The notes: generated from the letters alone by a model not told the origin. DNA of 64,000 nucleotides from Pseudomonas taiwanensis (GCF_013393345.1 NZ_QJRF01000075.1:1-64000); one strand, 5' to 3'; counted from the first letter of the stretch, positions 16,388-26,099 are shown. Numbers and translations are program-made.

Positions 16388-17675
16388 GGAAGAACTCCAG
16401 CATGGCGTCGCCGTTGACGCGGTAGTTGAGGTTGCCGCAGTGACCGCCGTGGGGGTACACGGTCAGGCGGTCGCCGATGGTTCGGCGCAGGAAGCCCAGG
16501 TCGCCCGGACCGAGGATGAGGTCGTCGGCGTTGTGCATTACGGCGATCTTGCTGTTGCCCTTCAGGTAGTCCTCCAGCGCATAGAGGCTGACCTGGTTGA
16601 TCAGTTGGGTCAGGCTGCCGCCGTCGTAGCGGGCGCGCCAGTAGGGGATCAGTTGCTCCGTCATGTAGCAGTCGAAGTCGCACTGCAGGGCGCGTTTATA
16701 GAAAGGGGTCAGGCTGGTGCCTTCGCTGATCGGGTATTTCACCGGGGTGATCAGGCCGCGATGGTTGATCAGGTCCGAGGTGAAGGCGATATCCGACGAC
16801 GAGAAGCGGAAGGCGGTGCCGATCAGCATGGCCATCTGCTCATTGGACAGCCGCTGTTTGGACTCCTGGAAGTCGAACATCAGCGCGTCGTTGAGATCGA
16901 TGTAGCCTTTCTGCTGGAAGTAGCGGGTCAGCTTGCCGAGCACCACCTGGTAGAAGGTCGTGTTGTCGTCGACGCCTTTCACGCGGGTCTGCACCAGGCG
17001 GTCGAGGTTGGTCACCGAGGTGTAGAGATTCACCGGCGGGTTCAATAGCAGGACGCGCTTGAAGTTGAAGCTGCGGCGGGTCTCGTCCAAGTGGCTGACG
17101 AAGGCGGCTTGCAGGGCGCCAAGACTGTAGCCGGTGAGGTAGAAGTCGCTGACCTCCAGGCCCGGATGCTGGGCGCGTACGGCCTGCATGACGCGGTAGA
17201 GGTCGTCGGCATCCTCGGCTGAAAGTCCGGGTGTGGCGTGGCGCGAGGCGGCGGCCATGAAGTCGTAGCTGGTGGGCGAGGAGAGCTGCACCACGTGGTA
17301 GCCAGCGCCATAGAACAGCTTCTTGAGGCTTTCGGCGTGGGTACTGGCGTAATTGCCGCCGGTGCCGGCGATGACGAACACCAGCGGCGCGGAACCCTTC
17401 TGCTGGGCGAGGCGATAGCGCAGCTTCTTCACCGACCAGAAGTTGTCGGGCAAGTCGGCCTCACGCTCGGGGCGCAATTTCAGGTCGTAGTCGGCCTGGT
17501 TGATGTCTTCGTCCGCCGGCACTTTGCTGCGCAGGTCGGGCGGCGTCGTGGCGATGGTCGCTTCGAAGGGGTTGCTGATCGGAAAGCCGTAGCTTGCCGC
17601 ATCCAGGTCCGTGGCCAGCACGTGGGCACAGAAAGTCAGGCTGCCCAACAGGGCGGCAAGTCGAAGACGGAGCAT
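16380..17675 (-). CDS. Secreted alpha/beta hydrolase of unknown substrate
   Basis: The 431-residue protein starts with a signal peptide (MLRLRLAALLGSLTFCAHVLA). It has an alpha/beta-hydrolase core: FVIAGTGGNYAST after beta strand 3, nucleophile elbow GYSLG (S184), likely Asp in MHNADDLIL and His in GGHCGN (H412). Export puts it in the periplasm or at the outer membrane. The 3' end overlaps the MlaA-like gene by eight bases. I infer work on a lipid or lipid-like ester handled by the MlaA-like partner, but no direct evidence of substrate is visible. Confidence 0.75.
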   Translation of the reverse strand: MLRLRLAALLGSLTFCAHVLATDLDAASYGFPISNPFEATIATTPPDLRSKVPADEDINQADYDLKLRPEREADLPDNFWSVKKLRYRLAQQKGSAPLVFVIAGTGGNYASTHAESLKKLFYGAGYHVVQLSSPTSYDFMAAASRHATPGLSAEDADDLYRVMQAVRAQHPGLEVSDFYLTGYSLGALQAAFVSHLDETRRSFNFKRVLLLNPPVNLYTSVTNLDRLVQTRVKGVDDNTTFYQVVLGKLTRYFQQKGYIDLNDALMFDFQESKQRLSNEQMAMLIGTAFRFSSSDIAFTSDLINHRGLITPVKYPISEGTSLTPFYKRALQCDFDCYMTEQLIPYWRARYDGGSLTQLINQVSLYALEDYLKGNSKIAVMHNADDLILGPGDLGFLRRTIGDRLTVYPHGGHCGNLNYRVNGDAMLEFFRG

Positions 17676-17942
17676 AGGAAAGGTCCCTGTTCAGTTTCTG
17701 CGGAGGCCGTGCCGCAGTCGCTTGCAGGCTCCAGCCTCTCCCCCGGTCCCACCCCGTTCAGGGGCCACCGGGCCGTGTTCCTTATAAGAGAACGTGATGA
17801 GTGAATACCGAGCCTATGACAACTGCAAGTCCCGTGAGTGCGGGCCGTACGTCAGGCCAGGTTGTTACCGATGGTTGGAAGGTCCTTGCATAGCCTGGGC
17901 TTGGGGGTATCCTTGGCGCCGCTTACCCATTCGGAGATCACC

Positions 17943-18326
17943 ATGTCCAGCCGTTCGTCCCTCATCCTGCTGCTGATCCTGCTGCCACTCTGGCTGGCCG
18001 CCAGCTACGGCGTTCGTTTCGCCCTGATGGAGGACGGCCAGTGGGTCGGCTTGTGCGTCGATGAAGCGCAACGCTGGGAATGCCAGGTTCGCGCAGGCCT
18101 GGGCCTGTTGATCCATTTCCGGGTGATCGCCTGGATCGGCCTGGGCGCCGCGCTCGCCGCGTTCTTCGTTCCCGGCCGCGCGGGTTGGATTCTCGCTCTG
18201 CTGGCCCTGCTGTTCGCCCTGCCGGCCCTGGTGCTCTACACCGCCAGCCTCGCCGTGTTCGCCTGCGTCATTGCCGGCCTGCGCCTGGTGCGCCGTGAGG
18301 CAGAACTGGTTGCGGCCACAGCCTGA
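17943..18326 (+). CDS. Small inner-membrane protein, unknown function
   Basis: The product has 127 residues and about three hydrophobic spans (about 7-24, 57-77, 84-110), with a periplasmic pair of Cys (GLCVDEAQRWECQV) between spans 1 and 2. I do not recognise a named family. ATG 17943 has GGAG six bases upstream (17933-17936); an in-frame start 105 bases upstream lacks a ribosome site. It stands alone and is followed by a clear terminator. Confidence 0.75.
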   Translation: MSSRSSLILLLILLPLWLAASYGVRFALMEDGQWVGLCVDEAQRWECQVRAGLGLLIHFRVIAWIGLGAALAAFFVPGRAGWILALLALLFALPALVLYTASLAVFACVIAGLRLVRREAELVAATA

Positions 18327-18341
18327 GTTTCCAGCGAGCAA

Positions 18342-18371
18342 TAAAAAAGGACGCCTTGGGCGTCCTTTTTT
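18342..18371. terminator. Bidirectional rho-independent terminator
   Basis: GGACGCC (18349-18355), loop TTG, GGCGTCC (18359-18365), flanked by an A-run before and a T-run after, so it can work in both directions. It ends the 17943 gene; the convergent GH17 gene ends at 18460. Confidence 0.92.
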
Positions 18372-18400
18372 GTTTCCTGCGAGGGAGGTATGCGGTGCCT

Positions 18401-18438
18401 GTGGGAGCGATTTCAATCGCGAATGAATTCGCTCCCAC
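18401..18438. repeat. GTGGGAGCGA-type inverted repeat
   Basis: GTGGGAGCGATTTCAATCGC faces GAATGAATTCGCTCCCAC. It is the same family as the perfect palindrome at 39446-39483. Confidence 0.8.
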
Positions 18439-18459
18439 AGAGGCAGGCCACATCCCGGA

Positions 18460-20010
18460 TCATGCGCGAACCCGCAGGCTGCGCCACAGGGCAGCCAGCA
18501 GCAGGACGCTGACGACGGCCCAGCCGATCGCCTGGACGTTGCCCAGGGTTTCTTCGTAGAGCTGCGGCACGATGCCGGCGCCGACCAGTACCGCCATCAG
18601 GGCGACTTCGCGGCGCGGGGCGGCAACCGGGCGGAACAGGTAGACCAGGGCCGGCAGCAACAGGGCGGCGCTGGGGAAGCTGCGGTAGCGAGCGTCGAAC
18701 ACCAGGGCCAGCATCAGCACCGCGCCGGCAAAGCCGGAAGCCAGCAACCACCAGCCGCCACGGGACTCCAGCCAGACGAACAGGCGGCTGCGTACCCCGC
18801 CGCGGGCTGAAAGCGCCAGGGCGCCGTGAGCCAGGACCATCAGGTTGAGGCCGACCAGGAAGGCCGCCCACGCCCATTCGCCGACGAAGCGACTGGTAAC
18901 CCGCGCCATCTCGCCCCACAGACCGATGCACGCCGCACCAGTTGCCGCCAACAGCGGCAGCACCAGGGCTGCGCGCGTGGAAGCGGGACGGCCGGCAAGC
19001 AGCAGGGTCGCAAGGAAAATCAGGCCGGAAACCCCCAGCCACATGGGCCAGTAGGGCAGGTTGGTGACTGGGCCGGCGAGCACGCCTTTCTCCTGGCGGT
19101 CGGCATCGAAGAGTCCCCAATAGCCGCCCACGGCACCTTCGCTCGCGCGCTTCCACGGCTGGTCGAAGGCTTCGATCAGGTTATAGCCCCAGCCGTTCTG
19201 CTCGGCCATGGCGACGAAACCACGGATGAACTTGGCCTCGTTGACGCGGCTCGGTAGAGCGGTTTCGCGCTGGCGGCCTTCGCTGGGCCAGCCGGTTTCA
19301 CCGATGAAGATGTCTTTGGGCGCGAACTTGTTGCCGAACACCTGGCGGATTTCGGCGACGTGACGCAGGGCCTGGTCGATGCCGGCAGGATCGTCTTCCC
19401 AGTAGGGCAGCAGATGGATGGTGAGGAAATCCACCGCCGGCGCGACTTCCGGATGGCGCAGCCAGAATTCCCACACGTCCGCGTAGGTCACGGGCTGCTT
19501 CACCTGAGCCTTGACCTGCTCGATCAGCTTGGCGAGTTGGGCGCCGGTAACTTCCTTGCGCAGCAGGGTCTCGTTGCCCACGATCACCGATTGCACAACA
19601 TCGGGGTTGGCATTCGCCGCCTTGACCAAGGCGTCGATTTCTTTCTGCGTGTCCACCGGATTGCCGTTCACCCAGGCACCCAGCATCAGCTTGAGGCCGT
19701 GTTTGCGGGCGAGTTCCGGGATGGCTTCCAGACCGGTCATGGAATAGGTGCGCACGCAGTGGAAGCGAGTCGCCAGCAGGGCCAGGTCGGCGTCCATGCG
19801 CTCGGGGCGCAGCACGAAAGGCTGGTCGAACGGCGATTGGTCCTTGTCGAACGGGCTGTACGACGCGCACTGCAGCTTATGGCTGGGAGTGGCGGCGTCC
19901 GGCAGGATCACCGGCTTGCCGAGGCCGTACCAGAGGCCGGCAAGGGCGAGCGCCGCGATCACGAAGGAAAGGAGGTAGGGGAGTGCAGGGAAACGGTCGT
20001 TCTGACTCAT
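18460..20010 (-). CDS. Membrane-bound GH17-type beta-glucan hydrolase/transglycosylase
   Basis: The 516-residue protein has one N-terminal membrane anchor (about 12-32), a GH17-like catalytic domain (about 45-310) and a C-terminal block of six or seven membrane spans (about 325-512). The acid/base is probably E147 in VGNE and the nucleophile E238 in GETGWPSEG, both standard GH17 positions. Bacterial GH17 domains remodel beta-1,3-glucans, as in the NdvB-type proteins for periplasmic glucans. Here there is no glycosyltransferase domain, so the role is probably remodelling rather than synthesis. ATG 20010 is preferred to an in-frame TTG at 20037; neither has a good ribosome site. Confidence 0.82.
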   Translation of the reverse strand: MSQNDRFPALPYLLSFVIAALALAGLWYGLGKPVILPDAATPSHKLQCASYSPFDKDQSPFDQPFVLRPERMDADLALLATRFHCVRTYSMTGLEAIPELARKHGLKLMLGAWVNGNPVDTQKEIDALVKAANANPDVVQSVIVGNETLLRKEVTGAQLAKLIEQVKAQVKQPVTYADVWEFWLRHPEVAPAVDFLTIHLLPYWEDDPAGIDQALRHVAEIRQVFGNKFAPKDIFIGETGWPSEGRQRETALPSRVNEAKFIRGFVAMAEQNGWGYNLIEAFDQPWKRASEGAVGGYWGLFDADRQEKGVLAGPVTNLPYWPMWLGVSGLIFLATLLLAGRPASTRAALVLPLLAATGAACIGLWGEMARVTSRFVGEWAWAAFLVGLNLMVLAHGALALSARGGVRSRLFVWLESRGGWWLLASGFAGAVLMLALVFDARYRSFPSAALLLPALVYLFRPVAAPRREVALMAVLVGAGIVPQLYEETLGNVQAIGWAVVSVLLLAALWRSLRVRA

Positions 20011-20124
20011 GGCTAAGGATGCTTGCGTTGGGGGCAAAGCCGCGCATCTTAGCGGATTAGCCCCCCGCGCTCCTACGGCCAGGAAGGGGAAATTCCTGAC
20101 AGCGCATTTCGGTCCCGAGCCCCG

Positions 20125-20349
20125 TTACGCGTGGTGATGCAGCCAGGCGTGCTTGGGTATCTCCTGGCCCGGCTTGTCTGCATTTTCGAAGCGCTTCCAG
20201 AATTTCTCGTGGAAGTAGAAACCGACCGAGTTGCACAGCGGCTCAACCACCGCCACCAGTCCGCCGACCGTCACGCTGCCGGTCAGGGCGTAGGCCACGC
20301 TGAAGGCGATGCAGAAGTGCATGAGGGTGAAGGTCACGGTCTTGAGCAT
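20125..20349 (-). CDS. DUF2061 small membrane protein
   Basis: The protein has 74 residues with two hydrophobic segments (about 2-22 and 26-45) and the family ending YFHEKFWKRFE. DUF2061 proteins are small inner-membrane proteins of unknown role. GAGGTG lies seven bases before ATG 20349. It diverges from the yjcH-actP operon. Confidence 0.85.
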   Translation of the reverse strand: MLKTVTFTLMHFCIAFSVAYALTGSVTVGGLVAVVEPLCNSVGFYFHEKFWKRFENADKPGQEIPKHAWLHHHA

Positions 20350-20573
20350 GGCGCACCTCGGGAATGAGAATGATTATTCGGTGTGCTCAGGCTAGGCCCA
20401 TCGCGTGATACAGGGAAATGTTCATCCAGCATGGCGCTGATAGTTTCACTGCATGGACGGAGTACGACCTTGGTCGAGAATCGCCCCGAGTAAGACTAAG
20501 GTCGTCTGTTGCGCTTGTACCGCCGTTCTATTGTTGGCTTCACCAGCAACCCGCGCTGTGGAGGACAACAATA

Positions 20574-20882
20574 ATGAACGACAGCACCTACAAGCGGATT
20601 CAAGAGAATCCGCGTTTTCAGGAACTGGTTTCCAAGCGAGAGCGCTTCGCCTGGATTCTCTCCGCAATCATGCTCGGCCTTTACCTGGCCTTCATTCTCC
20701 TGATCGCTTTCGAGCCACAAGTGCTCGGCACCCGCATCAACCCTGATTCTCCGGTCACCTGGGGTATCCCGATCGGTGTCGGTCTGATCCTGTCCGCCTT
20801 CGTGCTGACCGGTATCTACGTCCGTCGTGCCAACGGCGAGTTCGACCGTCTCAACGTGGAAATCCTCAAGGAGGTCCAGTAA
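20574..20882 (+). CDS. yjcH: DUF485 membrane protein YjcH, partner of ActP
   Basis: The 102-residue protein has two membrane spans (about 24-46 and 62-84) and the family N-terminus [22 protein letters not shown]. It is always found just before actP. GGAGG lies about nine bases upstream of ATG 20574. The TAA stop overlaps the actP ATG (TAATG), so the two are translationally coupled. acs is not adjacent here. Confidence 0.92.
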   Translation: MNDSTYKRIQENPRFQELVSKRERFAWILSAIMLGLYLAFILLIAFEPQVLGTRINPDSPVTWGIPIGVGLILSAFVLTGIYVRRANGEFDRLNVEILKEVQ

Positions 20883-22540
20883 TGATCGCGCGCATCCTTG
20901 CCGTGCTCGGCCTGATGGTCGTGGCGCCCGCCCTCTGGGCTGCCGGCGCCATCGAGGGCGATGTCCAGCGCCAGCCGCTGAACGCCTCGGCCATCGTCAT
21001 GTTCGTCGCCTTCGTCGGCGCCACGCTGTACATCACCTACTGGGCGTCCAAGCGCAGCAAGTCGGCTGCGGACTTCTACACCGCCGGCGGCAGCATCACC
21101 GGCTTCCAGAACGGCCTGGCGATTGCCGGTGACTACATGTCCGCGGCGTCCTTCCTGGGTATTTCCGCCCTGGTGTTCACCTCCGGCTATGACGGCCTGA
21201 TCTACTCCATCGGTTTCCTGGTGGGCTGGCCGGTGATTCTCTTCCTGATCGCAGAGCGGCTGCGCAACCTCGGCAAGTACACCTTCGCCGACGTAGCCTC
21301 CTACCGCCTGAAGCAGAAGGAAATCCGCACCCTGTCCGCCAGCGGTTCGCTGGTGGTGGTGGCCTTCTACCTGATCGCCCAGATGGTGGGTGCCGGCAAG
21401 CTGATCGAGCTGCTGTTCGGCCTCAACTACCACGTGGCCGTGGTCCTGGTCGGTATCCTGATGGTGCTCTACGTGCTGTTCGGCGGCATGCTGGCGACCA
21501 CCTGGGTACAGATCATCAAGGCCGTGCTGCTGCTCTCCGGCGCATCCTTCATGGCGATCATGGTGCTCAAGCACGTCAACTTCGACATCGCGACCCTGTT
21601 CAGCGAAGCCATCAAGGTTCACCCGAAAGGCGAGGCCATCATGAGCCCCGGCGGCCTGGTGAAGGATCCGATCTCCGCGATCTCCCTGGGCCTGGCGCTG
21701 ATGTTCGGTACCGCTGGCCTGCCGCACATCCTGATGCGCTTCTTCACGGTGAGTGATGCCAAGGAAGCCCGTAAATCGGTGTTCTACGCCACCGGCTTCA
21801 TCGGTTACTTCTACATCCTGACCTTCATCATCGGCTTCGGCGCCATCCTGCTGGTCAGCACCAACCCGGCCTTCAAGGACGCCACCGGCGCGCTGCTGGG
21901 CGGCAACAACATGGCGGCGGTGCACCTGGCCAACGCCGTGGGCGGCAGCCTGTTCCTGGGCTTCATCTCCGCCGTGGCCTTCGCCACCATCCTGGCGGTG
22001 GTTGCCGGCCTGACCCTGGCCGGTGCTTCGGCTGTGTCCCACGACCTCTACGCTTCCGTGTTCAAGAAGGGCAAGGCCAGCGAGAAGGACGAGCTGCGCG
22101 TCTCGAAGATCACCACCGTTATCCTGGGCTTCGTGGCCATTGGCCTCGGCATCCTGTTCGAGAAGCAGAACATCGCCTTCATGGTGGGCCTGGCCTTCTC
22201 GATTGCCGCCAGCTGCAACTTCCCGGTGCTGATCCTTTCCATGTACTGGAAGAAACTGACCACCCGTGGCGCCATGATCGGCGGCTGGTTGGGCCTGGTC
22301 ACCGCCGTGGGTCTGATGATCCTCGGCCCGACCATCTGGGTGCAGATCCTCGGCCATGCCACTCCGGTCTACCCGTACGAGTACCCGGCGCTGTTCTCGA
22401 TCCTCGTGGCCTTCGTCGGTATCTGGTTCTTCTCCATCACCGACAAATCCGCTGCCGCGGACGAGGAACGCGCGCGCTTCTACCCGCAGTTCGTACGTTC
22501 CCAGACCGGCCTGGGCGCCAGTGGTGCAGTAGCCCACTGA
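20882..22540 (+). CDS. actP: Cation/acetate symporter ActP
   Basis: ActP is a sodium:solute symporter family carrier for acetate and other short monocarboxylates. The 552-residue protein has a signal-like first segment ([20 protein letters not shown]), about 13 further spans and family phrases [34 protein letters not shown] (split), and [12 protein letters not shown]. Length and order match E. coli ActP. A terminator follows 20 bases after the stop. Confidence 0.95.
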   Translation: MIARILAVLGLMVVAPALWAAGAIEGDVQRQPLNASAIVMFVAFVGATLYITYWASKRSKSAADFYTAGGSITGFQNGLAIAGDYMSAASFLGISALVFTSGYDGLIYSIGFLVGWPVILFLIAERLRNLGKYTFADVASYRLKQKEIRTLSASGSLVVVAFYLIAQMVGAGKLIELLFGLNYHVAVVLVGILMVLYVLFGGMLATTWVQIIKAVLLLSGASFMAIMVLKHVNFDIATLFSEAIKVHPKGEAIMSPGGLVKDPISAISLGLALMFGTAGLPHILMRFFTVSDAKEARKSVFYATGFIGYFYILTFIIGFGAILLVSTNPAFKDATGALLGGNNMAAVHLANAVGGSLFLGFISAVAFATILAVVAGLTLAGASAVSHDLYASVFKKGKASEKDELRVSKITTVILGFVAIGLGILFEKQNIAFMVGLAFSIAASCNFPVLILSMYWKKLTTRGAMIGGWLGLVTAVGLMILGPTIWVQILGHATPVYPYEYPALFSILVAFVGIWFFSITDKSAAADEERARFYPQFVRSQTGLGASGAVAH

Positions 22541-22561
22541 TCCCTGCCAGGTACGCAAGAC

Positions 22562-22591
22562 AAAAGGGGCAGCCTTCGGGCTGCCCCTTTT
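22562..22591 (+). terminator. Rho-independent terminator after actP
   Basis: AAAAGGGGCAGCC, loop TTC, GGGCTGCCCCTTTT forms a long GC stem flanked by A and T runs. Confidence 0.92.
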
Positions 22592-22617
22592 CATTTGGGA
22601 TTAGGACTTTCATGAAT

Positions 22618-22680
22618 GTAGGAGCGAGCTTGCTCGCGAAAGATCGTGCTCGGACTATTCGCGAGCAAGCTCGCTCCTAC
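22618..22680. repeat. REP pair (GTAGGAGCGAGC type)
   Basis: GTAGGAGCGAGCTTGCTCGC and GCGAGCAAGCTCGCTCCTAC are perfect 20-base arms separated by about 23 bases, between two convergent genes. Confidence 0.92.
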
Positions 22681-22714
22681 AGGTTCGGTGGTAAGCCGGA
22701 GGCAGAAGGGCCGG

Positions 22715-22870
22715 CTAGATCATCCCTAACAATAGAAGCACGACCACGATGACCAGCAGTACACCGACCATGCCGGATGGGCCGTAGCCCCAGTTACGGG
22801 AGTGCGGGAAGACTGGTAGGCCGCCAATCAGCAGCAGGACAAGGATGACGAGCAGCAGAATGGTGATCAT
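22715..22870 (-). CDS. DUF3309 micro membrane protein
   Basis: The protein has 51 residues starting MITILLLVILVLLLIGGLP, two hydrophobic segments and the family core WGYGPSG between them. DUF3309 proteins have no known function. ATG 22870 has GAGGA about ten bases upstream; an in-frame start at 22909 adds a hydrophilic leader that the family lacks. Confidence 0.8.
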   Translation of the reverse strand: MITILLLVILVLLLIGGLPVFPHSRNWGYGPSGMVGVLLVIVVVLLLLGMI

Positions 22871-23006
22871 GGGCAATGGTTCCTCGGTATCTGGGATTGC
22901 CAGGGGCACGTCGCGTTATCGTTGGTGGCAGATTGACGTGCCTGTAGTAACCGACTGACCACCTTTCGTGATGGTTCAAGGAAAAAGACCCTGTGGATAC
23001 CACACC

Positions 23007-23375
23007 ATGAGCTACCGGATCGCCGCCGACGCCGTACTGCTGCTGCACCTGGCCTTCATTCTCTTCGTGGTGCTGGGCGGGCTGCTGGTGCTGAGGTGGC
23101 CGCGCCTGGCACTGCTGCACCTACCGGCGGTGGCCTGGGGCGCCACGGTGGAATTCCTTCATCTGATCTGCCCGCTCACGCCGCTGGAGAACCGTCTGCG
23201 CCTGGCGGCGGGGGAGCAGGGTTACAGCGGGGGATTCATCGAACACTACCTGGTGCCGATGATCTATCCGGCGGGACTGACACCGGCCATCCAGCTCTGG
23301 ATCGGGGCCTTCGCACTGTTAATCAACCTGGTGCCCTATGGGCTGCTGGCGATGAGGCTGATGCGGCGCCGCTAG
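23007..23375 (+). CDS. DUF2784 membrane protein
   Basis: The protein has 122 residues and four hydrophobic segments. The pattern LLLHLAFILFVVLGG, CPLTPLENRLR and GFIEHYLVP(M)IYP is characteristic of DUF2784. The function is unknown. I use ATG 23007 rather than an upstream GTG (22968). There is no clear ribosome site. It stands alone. Confidence 0.85.
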   Translation: MSYRIAADAVLLLHLAFILFVVLGGLLVLRWPRLALLHLPAVAWGATVEFLHLICPLTPLENRLRLAAGEQGYSGGFIEHYLVPMIYPAGLTPAIQLWIGAFALLINLVPYGLLAMRLMRRR

Positions 23376-23479
23376 CGGAGTTTGCCCTCATCATTCAGCG
23401 CCGTGATTCACGGGTGGCGGGACTATGGCCTTCGCTACACTGCGGCTCATCTACCGCACAAGCAGAAAGGCACCTCACC

Positions 23480-24289
23480 ATGCATAACCGCATCATGATC
23501 ACCGGCGCCGGTTCCGGGCTCGGTCGCGAAATCGCCCTGCGCTGGGCGCGCGAGGGCTGGAAGCTGGCCCTGTCCGACGTCAACGAAAGCGGCCTGGCCG
23601 AAACCCTCAAGCTGGTCCGCGAAGCCGGTGGCGATGGATTTACCCAACGCTGCGACGTTCGCGACTACAGCCAGCTCACCGCCTTCGCCCAGGCCTGCGA
23701 AGAGAAGCTGGGCGGCATCGACATCATCGTCAACAACGCCGGCGTCGCCTCGGGCGGCTTCTTCGAGGAGCTGTCCCTGGAAGACTGGGACTGGCAGATC
23801 GCGATCAACCTGATGGGCGTGGTCAAGGGCTGCAAGGCCTTCCTGCCGCTGCTGCAGAAGAGCAAGGGACGGATCGTCAACGTCGCCTCCATGGCCGCGC
23901 TGATGCAAGGCCCGGCGATGAGCAACTACAACGTCGCCAAGGCGGGCGTGGTGGCTCTGTCCGAGAGCCTGCTGATCGAGCTGAAGGAAGAGGGCGTCGG
24001 CGTGCATGTGGTCTGCCCGTCGTTCTTCCAGACCAACCTGCTGGATTCCTTCCGTGGCCCGACCCCGACCATGAAGCAGCAGGTGGGCAAGCTGCTGGAA
24101 AGCTCGCCGATCAGTGCCGCCGACATCGCCGACTACATCTTCCAGGAAGTCAACGCCGGCACCTTCATGATCCTGCCCCACGAGCAGGGCCGCATGGCCT
24201 GGGCCGTGAAGCAGAAGAATCCGCAGGCGCTCTACGACGAGATGGCCAGCATGGCAGCGAAGATGCGCGCCAAGCACCACAATGGCTGA
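23480..24289 (+). CDS. Short-chain dehydrogenase/reductase
   Basis: The protein has 269 residues with the NAD(P)-binding motif TGAGSGLG (8-15), NNAG, catalytic S137, Y150 and K154 (YNVAK). The C-terminal third (TFMILPHEQGRMAWAVKQKNP) is shared by a group of Pseudomonas SDRs of unassigned substrate. A cytoplasmic oxidoreductase is likely. AAAGG precedes ATG 23480. The neighbours give no clue to substrate. Confidence 0.87.
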   Translation: MHNRIMITGAGSGLGREIALRWAREGWKLALSDVNESGLAETLKLVREAGGDGFTQRCDVRDYSQLTAFAQACEEKLGGIDIIVNNAGVASGGFFEELSLEDWDWQIAINLMGVVKGCKAFLPLLQKSKGRIVNVASMAALMQGPAMSNYNVAKAGVVALSESLLIELKEEGVGVHVVCPSFFQTNLLDSFRGPTPTMKQQVGKLLESSPISAADIADYIFQEVNAGTFMILPHEQGRMAWAVKQKNPQALYDEMASMAAKMRAKHHNG

Positions 24290-24400
24290 GTAACTGGCTG
24301 TCCACTCGGTCAGCTTTCGCTGCGTTCGGGGTTGCCCGGCGGCGGATCGGGGGAGTAGGGTTGCTCCCCCGGCCTGCCCGCCAACCCGGATGGTTCCATC

Positions 24401-25555
24401 GTGAAACCCCTTTCCCGTGCGCTGCTGATGCTGGCGCTGGTACTGGCCGCTATCAACTTGCGGCCCGGTATCACTTCCCTCGCCCCCTTGATCGAACGCA
24501 TCGCCGATGAGCTGGCGCTCAGTCGCAGTCTGATCAGCCTGACCACCGCCCTGCCGGTGCTTTGCATGGGCTTGCTCGCGCCCCTGGCGCCGCGGCTGGC
24601 GGTGCGTTACGGCCTGGAGCGGGTGATCACCGTTTGCCTTGGCCTGATCGGCGTTGCCTTGCTGGCCCGCCTGGGCAGCCATGCCAGCAGCGTGCTGATC
24701 GGCAGTGCCGTGGTGATGGGAGCCGGTATCGCCGTCGCTGGCCCGCTGCTGTCCGGTTTCATCAAGCGCCATTTCCATGACCAGGTCGGCCGGGTGGTGG
24801 CCTGGTACTCCCTGAGCATGACGATTGGCGGCGCTGCCGGCGCGGTGCTGACGCCGCCGGTTACCCAATTGCTGGGGGACCAATGGCATCTCGGGCTGGC
24901 CTTCTGGGCCGTGCCAGCACTTGGCGCACTGTTGCTCTGGCTGATGGTGCCGAATCGCGCCGAGAGCGCCAGCGAAGCGGGGCAGGGTGGACTGCCCTGG
25001 GGCGAACCGCGAGCCTGGCTGATCACCGCTTTCTTCGCGCTCCAGGCCGGCCTGTTCTATGCCCTGACCACCTGGCTGGTGGCGCGCTACCACGAGGCTG
25101 GCCTCAGCCTGCTGCGCAGCAACAGTCTGTTCAGCCTGTTCATGCTGGTGGGATTGCCCAGCGCTTTCGTCCTGCCCTGGCTGGCCCAGCGCTTCGACAA
25201 CCGCTACCAGTTGCTGCTGGTCTGTGGCCTGGTCAGTACGGTCTGCCTGGGGATGATCTGCTTCCAGCCGACGCTGCTGCCCGAAGTCTGGGCGGGTTTC
25301 CTGGGGCTGGGCCTCAGCGGTTCGTTCGCATTGTCCCTGGTGCTGCCGCTCTATGAAGCGCACACGCCGCTGGCGGTGAGCCGCTGGACAGCGATGATGC
25401 TGTTCGCCGGCTACGGGATGGCCAGTTTCGCGCCGGTCCTGGCTGGTTTTGGCCGTGATCTGGCGGGGAGTTACCAGCTGCCTTTCATGGTCATCACCGG
25501 GCTTGCCCTGGTGATGTGCGCATTGGCCTGGTTGCTCGGTCGCAGGCCGGCCTGA
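24401..25555 (+). CDS. MFS transporter, CynX/NimT family
   Basis: The 384-residue carrier has about 12 spans. The N-terminus NLRPGITSLAPLIERI and the helices after it match the CynX/NimT/YycB family (cyanate, 2-nitroimidazole and related small compounds). The start is GTG 24401; the ribosome site is poor. No cyanase or related enzyme gene is next to it, so the substrate is open. Confidence 0.85.
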   Translation: MKPLSRALLMLALVLAAINLRPGITSLAPLIERIADELALSRSLISLTTALPVLCMGLLAPLAPRLAVRYGLERVITVCLGLIGVALLARLGSHASSVLIGSAVVMGAGIAVAGPLLSGFIKRHFHDQVGRVVAWYSLSMTIGGAAGAVLTPPVTQLLGDQWHLGLAFWAVPALGALLLWLMVPNRAESASEAGQGGLPWGEPRAWLITAFFALQAGLFYALTTWLVARYHEAGLSLLRSNSLFSLFMLVGLPSAFVLPWLAQRFDNRYQLLLVCGLVSTVCLGMICFQPTLLPEVWAGFLGLGLSGSFALSLVLPLYEAHTPLAVSRWTAMMLFAGYGMASFAPVLAGFGRDLAGSYQLPFMVITGLALVMCALAWLLGRRPA

Positions 25556-25630
25556 AGACTTCGACGCAATTCCTTTCTCCCGTGGCAGTCCTGTGTTAGA
25601 AGGCTGCCACTGTTTTACTGGAGTGCCCGC

Positions 25631-26059
25631 GTGGAGTCCGAATCCATCGTCTATGGTTGCATCCGCGACTGGCCGTCGCTCGACGATCAGGAACACCGCC
25701 TGCGCCGCGAGACCAACCGTCGAGTGCTCGACAACCTGCCCAGCGGGGAGGCCTGGCCGTTCCTCGGTCGCGAGATGTTCTCCTGCTGCGAACACCCCGG
25801 CGAAGGGCTCTTCCGCACCCAGGTGATCCATTTCGGCGCCAGCTACCCGGCGGTTGAATACGAGTGGAGCCTCTGGGTGAAGGCGTTCGAAGGGCTACTC
25901 AAGCAGCTCTATTGGAGCAGTGCGGTGGTTCATCTGGAAACCGAGCTCAACGGCATCCACACCTTCCGCTGGGAAAGCGAGCAGGGCTTCCACAGTCCCC
26001 AGGAAGACAACCTGCGCGTGCGTTGCGCCTGGGAACGTGAAGGCGGCGTGCACGGCTGA
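25631..26059 (+). CDS. Hypothetical protein, no family recognised
   Basis: The 142-residue soluble protein has no signal peptide or membrane span. It is rich in Trp (seven) and acidic residues. It has a paired Cys (FSCCEHP) and an aromatic-rich centre ([10 protein letters not shown]). GTG 25631 has GGAG seven bases upstream, a convincing start. It lies 75 bases after the MFS gene and 40 bases before ynfA-like, so it may share their transcript. Codon use is like its neighbours. Confidence 0.65.
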   Translation: MESESIVYGCIRDWPSLDDQEHRLRRETNRRVLDNLPSGEAWPFLGREMFSCCEHPGEGLFRTQVIHFGASYPAVEYEWSLWVKAFEGLLKQLYWSSAVVHLETELNGIHTFRWESEQGFHSPQEDNLRVRCAWEREGGVHG

Positions 26060-26099
26060 CACCGGAGCGGTCGGGCTCCACCTTGCAGGGAAAACATCG

